A stretch of 64,000 bases of DNA. Source: Siphonodentalium dalli (lineage: Eukaryota > Mollusca > Scaphopoda > Gadilida > Siphonodentaliidae). The stretch is from contig CP136066.1 in assembly GCA_032622095.1 (NCBI GenBank), forward strand, positions 65,976,278-66,040,277, written 5' to 3'. The notes below the pieces were generated by a model. It was not told where the DNA came from and did no database searches. It saw only the letters and a program-made list of their open reading frames with translations. Position numbers and translations under genes: made by a program. Positions 11,056-21,828 of the stretch are shown here, piece after piece; within the stretch, counting starts at the first letter, position 1, and every line of letters starts with the position of its first letter.

Positions 11056-11681
11056 TACTATTAAGAACATGTACAAGTACATGTAGCCGGAACCTCTCCA
11101 CAATGATTCTGTAATCAAATAATATAACAGATCTCTCCACCAATGTGATGTGGAGCATGATGATAAAGAATGTTAAGCTGGTAAAGAAGAGCGAAAGACA
11201 GAAATTGTAAGCTATGAAAGCACAGTTTGTGAAAATCTGCAAGTCAAAGCAGCAGAATAATAATTCTGCACCGTAAAACATAGAATTTCAACCATTTTGC
11301 TCCATATCCCAGATGAACGACTAATTTTATAACAAAATTGGCTTTATATGGTTATGAGTGAAGCCGATGTTAAAATGAAGTAGCATAAACTATATGCTAA
11401 AAATAGTTCACCGGTATGTCAAATCCAATGAAATGTCAATTTTTTAATTATTATATTTATTTTATTTTGTGTAACAAAGAGCAAAATGGAAGAAAACGGC
11501 AAGGCGTATGACAACACAGATAATCAACTTACAACATGCAAAGCAGTAGGAGTCGCAGACTCAAGCTGGGTGACATTTCGGCACCCGCCGCCAAGCTCAA
11601 TTATTACACCGAAATAAAAACACTGGGAGTAAGCTCCACAGGAATGAGGTCACGATGACATAAATGAATGGCCGACATGAA

Positions 11682-12353
11682 TCACGCTTCTCGAAGGGGG
11701 GCTACCAGAGGGGGAGCTAACCAAGCCAATGAAGATATGCCATAGCTGATTGCATCCCGGATGCTGGCCAGATACAAGAATAATGACTGGCCTTTTAAAT
11801 GGACGCCGTCCTCCATATGGTACAGGGGCTCTCCTTGAAACCGTCTATGTGGCCACGACTCCCACTGTGGAGATGCCTGGGGAAGTGCCGAATCCAAATA
11901 CCCATTAAGTTCGGAAACGTGGCCATTAAACACGTCTACTGACTTGTGCCCCCGCACCGACAAGCGTGGGAACGCCTGACTGATCAATACTTTCTTAACA
12001 GAGCCTATGCTCCGGAGGGCGGAACACAGTCCCAAAATATCTGAACCCACAGAATCAGGGGTGCCCCAACACAGGTCATTACTCCCGCATTGAACAACTA
12101 TCACATGGGGGTAAAAATTCCTTAATTCTGCTTGAAAACATAGCAAGTCTCGAGTTTGGGCACCCCCTCGGTGAAAAAAACGAATTTGCACCGGGATGTC
12201 CAAATAATCCCCAAGGTGTAGTTCCCCCGAGAAATCGTGATTCCTAAAATTGCCCGAGCGGTCGCGATGCCCAAAGCATTCGCCCAACCGCCGAACGAAG
12301 GAGTGCCCAACCAGCGCCACTCGAATTTCCCTGGTCGGGACCTGGAAGGCCAT
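11682..12353 (-). CDS. SGNH-family hydrolase ORF of the Ngaro-like element
   Basis: 223 codons from an ATG 120 nt inside A1. The SGNH/GDSL fold is recognisable from its blocks: block I is VALVGHSFVRRL (nucleophile Ser18, with GHS instead of GDS), block II is RGGAQTRDL (Gly62-63), block III is VVQCGSNDL (Asn92), and block V is DGVHLK (Asp182, His185). The catalytic triad and oxyanion residues are therefore all present. Such esterase-like ORFs occur in many Ngaro elements; their substrate and role are unknown. Here the ORF is first in the element, upstream of gag, and lies within a predicted intron. A host lipase is unlikely given its position between A1 and gag on the same strand. Confidence 0.85.
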   Translation of the reverse strand: MAFQVPTREIRVALVGHSFVRRLGECFGHRDRSGNFRNHDFSGELHLGDYLDIPVQIRFFHRGGAQTRDLLCFQAELRNFYPHVIVVQCGSNDLCWGTPDSVGSDILGLCSALRSIGSVKKVLISQAFPRLSVRGHKSVDVFNGHVSELNGYLDSALPQASPQWESWPHRRFQGEPLYHMEDGVHLKGQSLFLYLASIRDAISYGISSLAWLAPPLVAPLREA

Positions 12354-12473
12354 GTTTACTTTTAGTTTTCAACAAAAAAGACCTCTACTAAATCAATCAA
12401 TAGATTATACGTGTGGTGTAATAAAAGTTCGAACAAAAAGCTTGACGGCAGGTACTTACTTCAAGTCTTCACC

Positions 12474-12891
12474 AGAAAATATTGTAGAGCAATTAATTAT
12501 GCGACTTCGCACCTGAAGAAAATTTTTGTGAAAGAAAGTGCGTAGATGTTTACTTGGTGTCTACATGCGCACTATAAAAATAGTTCCAGGAGAAGAGACT
12601 ATCATGTCCTGGAAATTAAAATTAAGAAACTCCAACTATGTTTATTATAACCATAGTTGTTTGAATAAAGCTAACGAATAATGTTTTGACAAAACAATAT
12701 AATTACCGAGATTATTGCACCACATTGCATCAGCTTGTCATCGGATGATTGTCGGAAAAACAGTGCTGCGGTCACTTCTCGTAAATTCTCGCGGCGCGAG
12801 ATGTGTGACTGTAAGCGCGAAATATGAATTTAAAATACCAGCCGCATCGGGGATATAAATCCATTGGACCTCTGTTCCAATGGTAATTTAT
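12474..12891 (-). repeat. Split direct repeat A1 (outer copy, 5' end of the element)
   Basis: 418 bp, apparently identical to A2. It should contain the promoter and leader for the minus-strand transcript. The same CCATTGG/CCAATGG inverted pair abuts the outer end. Beyond 12891 the sequence continues as AT-rich flank (TTATTTTTTATT). Confidence 0.92.
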
Positions 12892-14806
12892 TTATTTTTT
12901 ATTATTTTTTTTTACGCCTACCAAATTAGTAGAACTTACCCTTACTATATGCTGTAATTGTCGGAGCAGACATTAGTGTCTAAATGTCTATAGAATAATG
13001 CTCATAAATTATCACTTGGGCCTTATTCAATAGTGTGCACGAAGACTCTAGAGAATTGAAATACATACATGTGTGTAATAGCATTCTCATTATATATGTA
13101 TGGACAAATGAAAATCATCTCTCCTAACTGTATAGTAGCTCATTTAAGATAAAACTTTTTTTATGCATTATTAATTTGTTATATATATCGTTCTAACTTG
13201 TTTAATAATATCCATTGTTGATAATTTGTCATAATAAATCCATACGTTTGTGATCTCCTAGCAGGACTGCAGAGGACATGAGTTACTTGTAGTAGTATGG
13301 TATAATAATCTGTAATTATCTAATTATGCATGCTTTAAAATATACTTAAATACATATGCATGCTTGAAAAGGCACTTAAATACATACTAAGTAAGAATCT
13401 GAAAATCAAACACTGGATTCAATCTCCATACTCGTATCCATCTAATTTCGATCATGTTTGTAACCTATCTGAGGCTATCGCAATTTCTCAACCAGTAATT
13501 CGGGCTGATAACCAATCACAATTTAAGACTGGTCAAATGACCACCCCAGCCCCTAAACAAACCAACAAACTCCATGTACAATCAACTACAATCTAACTTT
13601 AACTGTAGAACTATCTTCACCACTTTGCAGTCCTGCATTGGATATTCACTATTTAGATTTGCACTTGATCATACATCAACATTACTATTAACTCATTTAT
13701 TGTGACTTACCACGAGTTAACAGGGAGACGTGGTGCCAAACGTCTCGACCTTAGACGCATAACCAAAGAACTTTTGTCTCCATTCCTCAGTTGCAGAACA
13801 TAACTCAGTAAATATAATCGAAACAACAAACTTGTCAGGCTTGGCTGATCAGGCGATGACTTCCAACTTATATCCATGCAGTTTCATCCTCATATTAGAA
13901 ATATTAAGAATGTAAACAAGATAAAACATTTCACTCGTCCTTACATCTGGACATCAGCGAAACATTTTGTAAACGCATCTTTGTATGCGAAATATCGGTC
14001 AATGCATCAAAAACAACTGCATGGCAGGACGTTGCGACGCTCACATCGCTGTCCTCGTGTCCCGAGGTGTGACCTACCGCCCCATTTACAAAAAAATGCA
14101 CGTGCTCGGTGATTTGTTGATACCGAAACGAACTGTCTCATCGATACTTGGTGTCTCATCGATAGTTGGTTTATATATAGTTTAACTAACTAATAAGTCA
14201 TGTATAAATGAGTTTCTTATGGTTTGCGTATGCTACTGTCATTTTTTTGTTCTCTTGATTTTCGATAGCTTTTACATCATACTCTCTGCTTTATTATTCA
14301 ATTATTATTTAATGCTTATCTCTGTTCCTAATATGGCAACTACTTTATCCAGGACAAAATTTCACATACGAGCTCATAGGCAGGATTCGTGTATATGGTA
14401 GAAAATATGTTACACTCCTATCTATAGGGTTCTATAAATTATATACATGGGGCACGCATGTACATGCGCATAAGAAAAATACCCCATGCGATAAATTAAA
14501 TGGCACAGTAATTAATGTCTCGCAGATATCAGCGTGATATCGCACGCACCACTGGTTACTATATACATAGACTCTTTTAACCTATTAGTTATTTTGGTTT
14601 TTATATGCGCGAATCCTGCCTAGCGAGCTCACAACAAGGACTTACAGGCCCGCCAAATATATCACCTTATAATGCTTAGATGAAACAAACCTATTGTTAT
14701 ATATGCACGTACGACCAGGGTGACCGTGTACATATTTTGTATATTCCTGTGAATAATTCCTTCTCACTAAAGGGCACGACTTTCATAATTCACACAATCC
14801 AATTCA
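12892..14806. other. Spacer and possible LINE 5' region, no convincing ORF
   Basis: The left part is AT-rich, with a local direct repeat ATGCATGCTT.AAAA..ACTTAAATACATA at about 13325-13386. The region 13.6-14.2 kb contains short open frames, but none resembles a LINE ORF1 and none has a zinc knuckle or RRM. The 5' end of the following LINE may lie here, but I cannot place it. Confidence 0.45.
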
Positions 14807-17800
14807 ATGTCATCAAGTAATGTGGTTACTCTGGATGAGGTTAGGGTCTCGGACGCTAATGATTTCGCCGCAAAATGGGCCAATATAGAAGAAAATAACG
14901 CGGATACGTATTTAGAGCCTAGCATTCTACCCGATAATGATTGTCAGTATTTCTCCCCAACACAGGCCCATGACTACTTGAATAAGAAAACAAAATTTTC
15001 CATTTTTAACTTGAATTGTAGAAGCTTAAATGCAAATTTCGAATCGATGTGTAACGTACTATGCGACTTGAAACCCAACGATGCATTTGACATAATTGCC
15101 CTAACAGAAACTTTTAAAATTAATCAATCATCCGATCACCAAATTCCGGGTTATCATCCTATGGAATTTAGATGTCGGTTAGACGACGACGATGGCAGGG
15201 GAGGTGTATGCTTATTTGTTAAAGACAACATTCCATACAAAATTAGACCTGATCTTACTGAATTCATTCCGCATGTAATCGAAACTGTATTTATAGAAAT
15301 AAACCCAGGAAAGCATAACTCCCATATTGTCGGTTGTGTTTACAGGCCGAATACAGCACCAAAAGCTGATATCGATAAATTCATGGCGAAATTTGATGGC
15401 ATTTTAGAAAAAATCCAAAATCACAAGTCCTACATAGCAGGAGACTTCAACATAGACTTACTTAATTTTAAAACGCATTCCAAAACAAATGAATTTATTA
15501 ACAACATTTTCACCAGAGGATTCGTGCCCACGATAACCAAGCCAACTCGAATGACAGACCACTCAGCTACTCTGATCGACAACATTTACACAAACAATAT
15601 TCGCAATGAACATAGCGCAGGCATAATTACATGTGACGTATCTGACCATTTTGGCATATTCTATAGCGAACCGCATAAACAAATACACGCATCTCACACC
15701 CTCGACACAGGCCCAAATACCAAACAAAGATCTTTTAGCGCTGACAATATCAGTAAATTCAAATCTGTTTTACAAACATGCAAATTTGAATCTGTACTAC
15801 AATGTAATTCAATTGATCGTGCATACGATAATTTCCTTGAAATATATTTGAATGCCTACGAATTGGCATTTCCACCCAAGAATCGTAAAATACCCAAGAA
15901 ATTTATAAAACGCGAGCCCTGGATGACACGAGGTCTGATTAAATCAAGTATCGTAAAGCAAGAATTATACACCAAGAAACTTAAATCAGCATCCGATCGA
16001 GCTACAAATACATATTTAAATTATCGTCAATTATATAATAAACTTCTCAGAAAGAGCAAACAATTATATTACTCACGAATTCTTGATGAAAACAAGAACG
16101 ATCTGAAGAAAACTTGGACAATATTGAAGGGTGCACTAAAGATGGAAGGGGGCACTGTTAATCACCCTAAGTTCCTTTTCGATAACGGGACTGAAATCAC
16201 TTGTCCCAGCCTTATGGCTGATAAATTTAATGCGTACTTCTCGAGCATTGGGCGTAAAACCAGTTAACTTGTTGCGAATGAACACAGCGCAGATTTTTCT
16301 GATTATCTCCGCAATAGAATAGACGACCTTGACATCTTTGATGTTACCCCAACCACAATCCAAGAAATTATTTTAACCTGCTTATCAATGAAAGGTAAAT
16401 CTAGTATGGATTTTAAAGGGATAACCACTAAACTCATGAAGGAAACAATTGAAACCATAGCTCCGGCATTGAAACATATATTTAACCTCTCATTTGAACA
16501 AGGAATTGTCCCAGAAAAGATGAAAATAGCAAAGGTTGTTCCAATACCAAAACATAACAATGCACACGAAATTTCCAACTACAGACCAATCAGCATCCTA
16601 CCTACTTTTTCCAAGCTGTTAGAACGAATAATGCAAAAACGCCTAATAGATTTTTTAATTGAGCACGATATTTTGTACAAGCACCAATATGGCTTCCGTC
16701 CAAACCACTCTACTTTTCATCCAATCGTACATCTTCTCGACCAAATAGCCAATAACAATGATAAAACAACCAGGGATTCAACAATAGCACTATTCCTAGA
16801 CCTCTCTAAAGCATTTGACACTATAAATCATGATATATTAATTTCAAAATTATATCATTACGGGATAAGGGGTACTGCCCTATCTTGGTTCCAAAGCTAT
16901 CTAGACAACAGACGACAATATGTTGAACTACAGGGAAATAAATCCAAACTAATGAACATAACGTGCGGGGTCCCTCAAGGCTCCATAATCTACGCTAACG
17001 ATATGCCAAATGCGACAAGCATGAATATATTGTCTTACGCAGATGATACCACCTTAATGACTAGCGGGGATAACGGTACTCAAATTGAAAGCTGTGTGAA
17101 CAATGAACTACGTAATATATACACCTGGTGTTGCTGCAATAAGCTTTCTATAAACTCAGAAAAGAGCAATTATATCCTCATGCACCCGGAAAATAACGAC
17201 ACCAAATGGAGCACTATGAAAATTCTCTTAAATAACACAGAATTGAAACGTATTGGAAATCGTGAGCACGAAACCTCAACGAAATTTTTAGGCATTCACA
17301 TAGATGAAAATCTATCATTTAAGAAACACATATCACCAGTCTGCTCCAAATTAGCGCACGCCATATATCATATAAACAAAGTCAAAAACTTTTTCCCAGG
17401 CAGCGCCCTTAAAACGTTATATTATGCCCTAATCCAAAGTCACTTGGTATATGGAATCCAGATATGGGGCCATGTTCCCGAGGTAAAACGAGTTTTTTTA
17501 CTACAAAAAAGAGCAATACGAATTGTGTGTAATAAAAAATACAGGAGCCATACCGAACCTTTGTTTAAAAAAGAGAATATCTTGAAAGTATACGACCTTC
17601 ACAAAGTCCATACTACCCTATGCATGCATGACTGGTATTACAACCGCCTGCCTGAATCCTTTTCCCAATTGTTCACTAAACGTATTGCCGGACCAGATAC
17701 TAGACAACAGCGCCCATTATTCCTCAAAACCCCGAGAACCTCCTTTTCTGAACAGCTACCATTTCATGCATTCCCAACCTCATGGAACAACTTAGATAAC

Positions 17801-17980
17801 ACTATGACTAAAAATCAAAGTAGGCATGTATTCAAAAAACACATCACAGAGAAAATAATAAGCGCATATTCTAATGATATCAAATGCAAGAATCGAAGAT
17901 GCCCAGACTGCCCCCAGAACGTACCCGTTAAGTATACAATACATATAACACGTTCAACGTCAATCTATACGAATCAGTAG
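14807..17980 (+). pseudogene. LINE ORF2: endonuclease plus reverse transcriptase with one stop and a 7-codon deletion
   Basis: The reading frame is open except for one TAA at 16265-16267; both sides are in the same frame (about 1,057 codons). The endonuclease covers residues ~62-290: FNLNCRSL (N70), LTETF (E101), GGVCLFV, AGDFNIDLL (D213, N215) and SDHFGIF (D280, H281), all catalytic positions present. The RT lies downstream: NYRPISILP, FLDLSKAFDTINHD (motif A Asp), CGVPQGSI and SYADDT (catalytic dyad). Between GVPQGSI and IYANDM about seven residues normally present in this family (LGPLLF-type) are missing, at about 16988, by an in-frame deletion of roughly 21 nt. The C-terminal part includes LLQKRAIRIVCNKKYRSHTEPLF, typical of this LINE group. 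It would nick target DNA and prime reverse transcription, but this copy is probably dead. Confidence 0.85.
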
Positions 17981-18312
17981 TCCCTGTAACCTCCGCCAAA
18001 CATACTACCCGATCGTCTGAATTTGAACCATATACATGGTATTGAACATCCCTCGGGTAGTATCCATTTTCACACACTCTTAAACTAAGCCTTAAACTCA
18101 TAAATTACATATACACAATATGTGCACGGCTCACCCAAGGCCATCTTACTATTAGTTATTACTTTCTATATTTACCATACTGGGGATTGCAGGAAGACAG
18201 TCTTGCCAGATTATGCCATCCCCCACAATATATGACAGAATTATCTATAATTGTTATCATTATTATGTAATATGTATGTGTATTGAAATAAAATATCCTA
18301 TCCTATCCTATA
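14807..18312 (+). mobile_element. APE-type LINE (Jockey/CR1/L2-like superfamily), nearly intact
   Basis: A long ORF2 is followed by a ~330-bp 3' UTR that ends ...AATAAAATATCC plus further CTATC/CTATCC units. Such short tandem tails instead of poly(A) are typical of CR1/L2/Jockey-related LINEs. No ORF1 was identified upstream, so the element may be 5' truncated or start further left. The 3' tail joins directly to another LINE fragment at about 18313. Confidence 0.82.
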
Positions 18313-19412
18313 GTATATTTACTAACAACGAAACTATTTCACATACATATAAAGACAAATGGTCATCAGAACTGATGGAAACAATAGGGGATGATGAGTG
18401 GTCAAGAATCTTAGAAAATCCTTTCAAATGTTGCACAAGTACTAAATACCGATGGTTTCAATACCGTATTAATGCTAGAATTATGGGAACTAAGTCGTTA
18501 ATGAAAAATATGAAACTAATTGATAACGATGCATGCACGTTCTGTGGAAGCGAAACTGAAACTATTAAACACATATTTTGGGAATGCGAGATAATAAATA
18601 AATAATGGCAGCAAATACAAAACTGTATATTTAGAGAAACCTCAACGAGATTAAATTTAAATGCATCTATGATTCTGCTTGGACATAATCGCGATATTCC
18701 AGAAGACAATCTTCTTAGCTTCTTATTAATATTAATCAAATTTAATATTTATAGATCAAAAATAATGGGAAAACTTCCAACAATGGAGAGCATACAACAG
18801 GAATTAAAAAACATATTATGCTTCAGAAAAACTTGCGTTTTATACTCTCTGTCGGTACAAATCATTTCACAACCGCTGGTTATCCTGGATCAACCTTGTT
18901 ACTTGAATTAACATAAATATGCAAAAGCAATAAACCCATTCCACGCCGCAAAATTAAAAATCAAAATTAAAAAATAAAACTAAATTAAAATTAAATTAAG
19001 CACTTTTTAATAAATATTATTGTAGTATACTTCTATTCATATGTAAGAAAAGAAAAGCCAATACCTTAAAAGCAACCAACTAACCATCACCTATACTACA
19101 CATTGATAATACATTAACGCACTGACTCAAACACTACTAAACTATTATGCATGCCACATTACATTAATTTGCAAAACAAACTCAACCAATACATTTTCTC
19201 TCTCCCCTCTCTTCTCTCTCACAACTCTATCACTTTTCATAAAGGGAAACCTCTTCCTACAAAAAAACGAAATTAAACATGCTATTCTGACATCCCTCCT
19301 TGGCCTTAAAATATGATTGTCCCTGTTTATTTATGTTATTTGTTGTTTATTTTCTAAACTGTATAAGACATGTAAAACTATGCTTGTTTTGATTTAAATA
19401 AAAATTAAAAAA
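18313..19412 (+). mobile_element. 5'-truncated L1/Tx1-like LINE, 3' end only
   Basis: It encodes the last part of ORF2: KYRWFQYRINARIMGTKS, then a Cys-His segment CTFCGSETETIKHIFWEC, the usual C-terminal zinc-binding motif of L1/Tx1-like RTs. One TAA at 18603-18605 interrupts a frame that continues with WQQIQNCIF to 18911. A ~490-bp AT-rich 3' UTR ends in AAATAAAAATTAAAAAAAA. The upstream neighbour is another LINE's 3' tail with no spacer, so this is a nested or deletion junction. Confidence 0.75.
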
Positions 19413-19423
19413 AATATATATAT

Positions 19424-19712
19424 ATTAACGGATTTGAAATATTTGTGGTCCATGTATATGAGTTCACAAGATGAGTTCCTGAAAAGAGTTAGAAAATTGG
19501 TCCTGCCGTTCATTTACAACAGTTATCGCCCTTCAAATGTCATTTGTTTGGCGTTTATAGCACCCACGAACAGTTGTCCAGAGTTTATTTCGAACAATTA
19601 TTAACGGATTTGAGATACTTTTGGTATGTGAATTGACGAGAGGAGTTTCTGAAACGAGTTCGCGAAATAGGCCCGTTCATACGTTTGTATCAGAGTTACG
19701 ACACTTTGGCTG
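19424..19712. repeat. Direct repeat pair, ~175-bp period
   Basis: ATTAACGGATTTGA.ATA.TT begins both copies, at about 19424 and 19598. Shared phrases follow (GAGTT.CTGAAA.GAGTT, then GTTCAT, then CAG.GTTA). The L1-like poly(A) tail ends at the first copy's start. Confidence 0.6.
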
Positions 19713-20379
19713 TTTTTTTTGTTTGTTTTTTTTTGCCATTGCAATTTAAACATTAACCCCGAAATAACAAAAATATTAATCACTCTCAAATATATATTAA
19801 CTTATTCCAATGATGTTTTAGCATATTTTGAAAATGCTCACACTACGCGAATCGTGAGTTATATTAATATATACATGCACAGTCTCTATTTAAATAGATT
19901 ATAAGTGATAACACATATGTGGAGAACCTTATTTGTTACAAGTCGTGGTAAATGCTACTTATCCCCCAAATTTCTGATGTCAATGCATGTGTACACATTT
20001 TAGAAGCTTTGTACCCCGAGATAATTGTATTGAAAATGGTGTGGATATGGGGTATCATGTTTGTGTGAAAATCATCTCGCCGCGAAAATAATCAGATGCC
20101 GTGATGTCCAAACAATCGCGGTTTTCTCCGTTACTATCAATGAAGACGACGGTGAACATTGCAGAATGTTTAATATCTTCTTGAATATGTAATATAATAG
20201 TGTAACTCACAAAAGTAGTGCTTTGTCATTATGAAAAAAAATCATAGGGTTTTTTGTTCTCGCCGCCATTTTGTGGATTTGATACAGCATCGATATCGAT
20301 CTCGAATAATTTGTTTTATACGGTTGTGTTCTCCGTTATACTATCGTAGCTCGTTACTAATAATGAGACTTGATATGCA

Positions 20380-20560
20380 TACTTAAAGATGCATAATCTG
20401 ATTTAAAGCCATTATGTTACAATTTCTTCGGCTTCGGGTGGTAAACAATATTTGATTTGAGTCGAGGATCTCATCCTCAGTGTTATCATATTTCGATATT
20501 TTTTTATCTGTTACTTTTCACCATATCGAATATTTGGCGGCCTGGCAAATATTCCAATAA
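20380..20560 (+). repeat. Partial copy of the 1.9-4.5 kb dispersed repeat
   Basis: AAAGATGCATAATCTGATTTA, then TTCTTCGGCTTCGGGTGG, then GAGTCGAGGA, match the phrases of the cluster at 1.9-4.5 kb in the same order. The TTTGGCGGCCTGGC..AATATTC phrase follows. Confidence 0.65.
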
Positions 20561-20744
20561 TCTTCTTCCAGAAATATATGGACATGCTCACACGCCGTCG
20601 CGAGAGTTCGAAATGTCATGCACCAGTTCGCTGTGACTTCGCATGGAGACCAGTTCTATCCTAAATTAATTTCGGGATAAAATATGACCACAAGTAAAGC
20701 CAGCAACGACAAATAAGGTAACTTGCTATAGTGGGGTCCCTTAA

Positions 20745-21425
20745 GTGGTTGATTCGTGACTTTAGTGACTAAGGCATGAAACATCAAATGTATGTTGCTT
20801 TGCTATATGTTAATTTTTTGCAGGGGGTGCCCGGTGTGAGTGGAGTCCTTTGTCGGATTAAAATATGGTTTCCGTGGCAACGGCATCAAATATTTGGAGA
20901 AAAGTTGAAAAAGGCCACTGTTGAGAACCATTGAGCCTTGTTTGAATAAATTATGTTAACTCATATCGCCGTTAATAGTCCATCAAATGAACTCGGTCAC
21001 TAGGACACATAGGGTCAAGGTCAATTGCTAAATTCAAGATCATTGAAAAATGTGATATTTTGATCTATATTGTGTTAATTGTCTCATATACTAACATTTT
21101 AAGTACTACCCTTTGTAGTTTATTTGGTATTAGTGGTCACGATTCATTTACCCTTAAGAGACCATCAGACCAAATATAAAAACGATTTTGTGACTTTAGT
21201 AACTAAAGCATGAAACCACATACTCACATATAGTGGAAACTGTTTGGAGGGGGCTTTTTCAACTTTTCTCCAAATATTTTGTGTTGTTGCCATGGAAGCG
21301 GCATCAAGTATTTGGAGAACAGTTGAAAAAGCACACAGTTGGTATTCCGATGTTTGAAGAAATTATGTCAGCTCATGTTGTGCCATAATTTCCACCAAAC
21401 GGACATATAGGGTCAAGGTCAATTG
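20745..21425 (+). repeat. Two tandem copies of a ~430-bp non-coding repeat
   Basis: The phrases TGACTTTAGT.ACTAA.GCATGAAAC, GGCATCAA.TATTTGGAGAA.AGTTGAAAAA and CATAGGGTCAAGGTCAATTG occur twice in order, at about 20751-21023 and 21190-21425. A short inverted copy of the CTCCAAATATTT phrase lies at 21275. No ORF. Confidence 0.7.
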
Positions 21426-21828
21426 GATAAATGTAATACACGTATTTGGTATATTTGGGGTATATTGACATTTGCTACTCGGATAACATTGACCATTTAT
21501 GTTGTGCACACCAACAAATGTGTGCTATTTTACTATTTATTTTGCACATTTATTCATGTCTATCTCTGTTTGCACCAATTATATAATTAAGGATATGCTG
21601 TGGCCTCGCGACGGAATGGAACTGTTATGGAAGTCACTGTTGAAACCTCTTGTAATTAAGATCACTGCACACCATTTCTCATGGGAGTTGATATAAATAC
21701 GTGGATAATTTCAATAGGGAATTTCCAGTTCTCTACATTAAACGGTCTCCCGAAAAAAAGTATTCACCACCCAAATTTCGCTTAGTCAAGCTTCCTTTTG
21801 GAATAAGCGCAATTAGACTAATTTTGCT

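Larger units (their letters stand above)
10380..12459 (-). other. Predicted ~2.1 kb intron containing the hydrolase ORF
   Basis: On the coding strand, ACTTGAA|GTAAGTACC at 12460/12459 has a perfect +1 to +6 donor. TCTGATTTTTCTTTTACAG, ending at 10380, is a strong pyrimidine-tract acceptor. Excision would fuse the A1 leader to a point 46 nt before the gag ATG and remove the whole hydrolase ORF. Outside the hydrolase, the segment has no convincing ORF and contains an A-rich block on the coding strand. Splicing is predicted, not shown. Confidence 0.5.
4975..12891 (-). mobile_element. Ngaro-like tyrosine-recombinase retrotransposon, apparently complete
   Basis: Read on the minus strand, the element runs A1 (12891-12474), SGNH hydrolase, Gag, RT/RNase H, tyrosine recombinase, B1 (6068-5918), A2 (5917-5500), a single-copy segment, then B2 (5145-4981). 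This split-direct-repeat layout, a YR instead of a DDE integrase, RT/RH of the DIRS type and no adenine methyltransferase after RNase H together indicate the Ngaro group, whose members are known to carry SGNH hydrolase ORFs. The 418-bp A repeats look identical, and all four ORFs are open with catalytic residues present, so the insertion is young and may be competent. ATTTAT is shared by the left end (4975-4980), the A2/B1 junction (5912-5917) and the right end (12886-12891). No target-site duplication is visible, as expected for YR integration of a circle. The length is about 7.9 kb. Confidence 0.9.

Noticed and set aside
10850-11281. 143-codon minus-strand ORF with Lys/Asn runs
   Set aside because: It crosses the poly-T/A block; the Lys-rich core is low-complexity translation, and no domain lies on either side.
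13876-14185. Possible LINE ORF1 upstream of the 14.8 kb ORF2
   Set aside because: Two overlapping short frames, no zinc knuckle, RRM or coiled coil; neither continues to ORF2.
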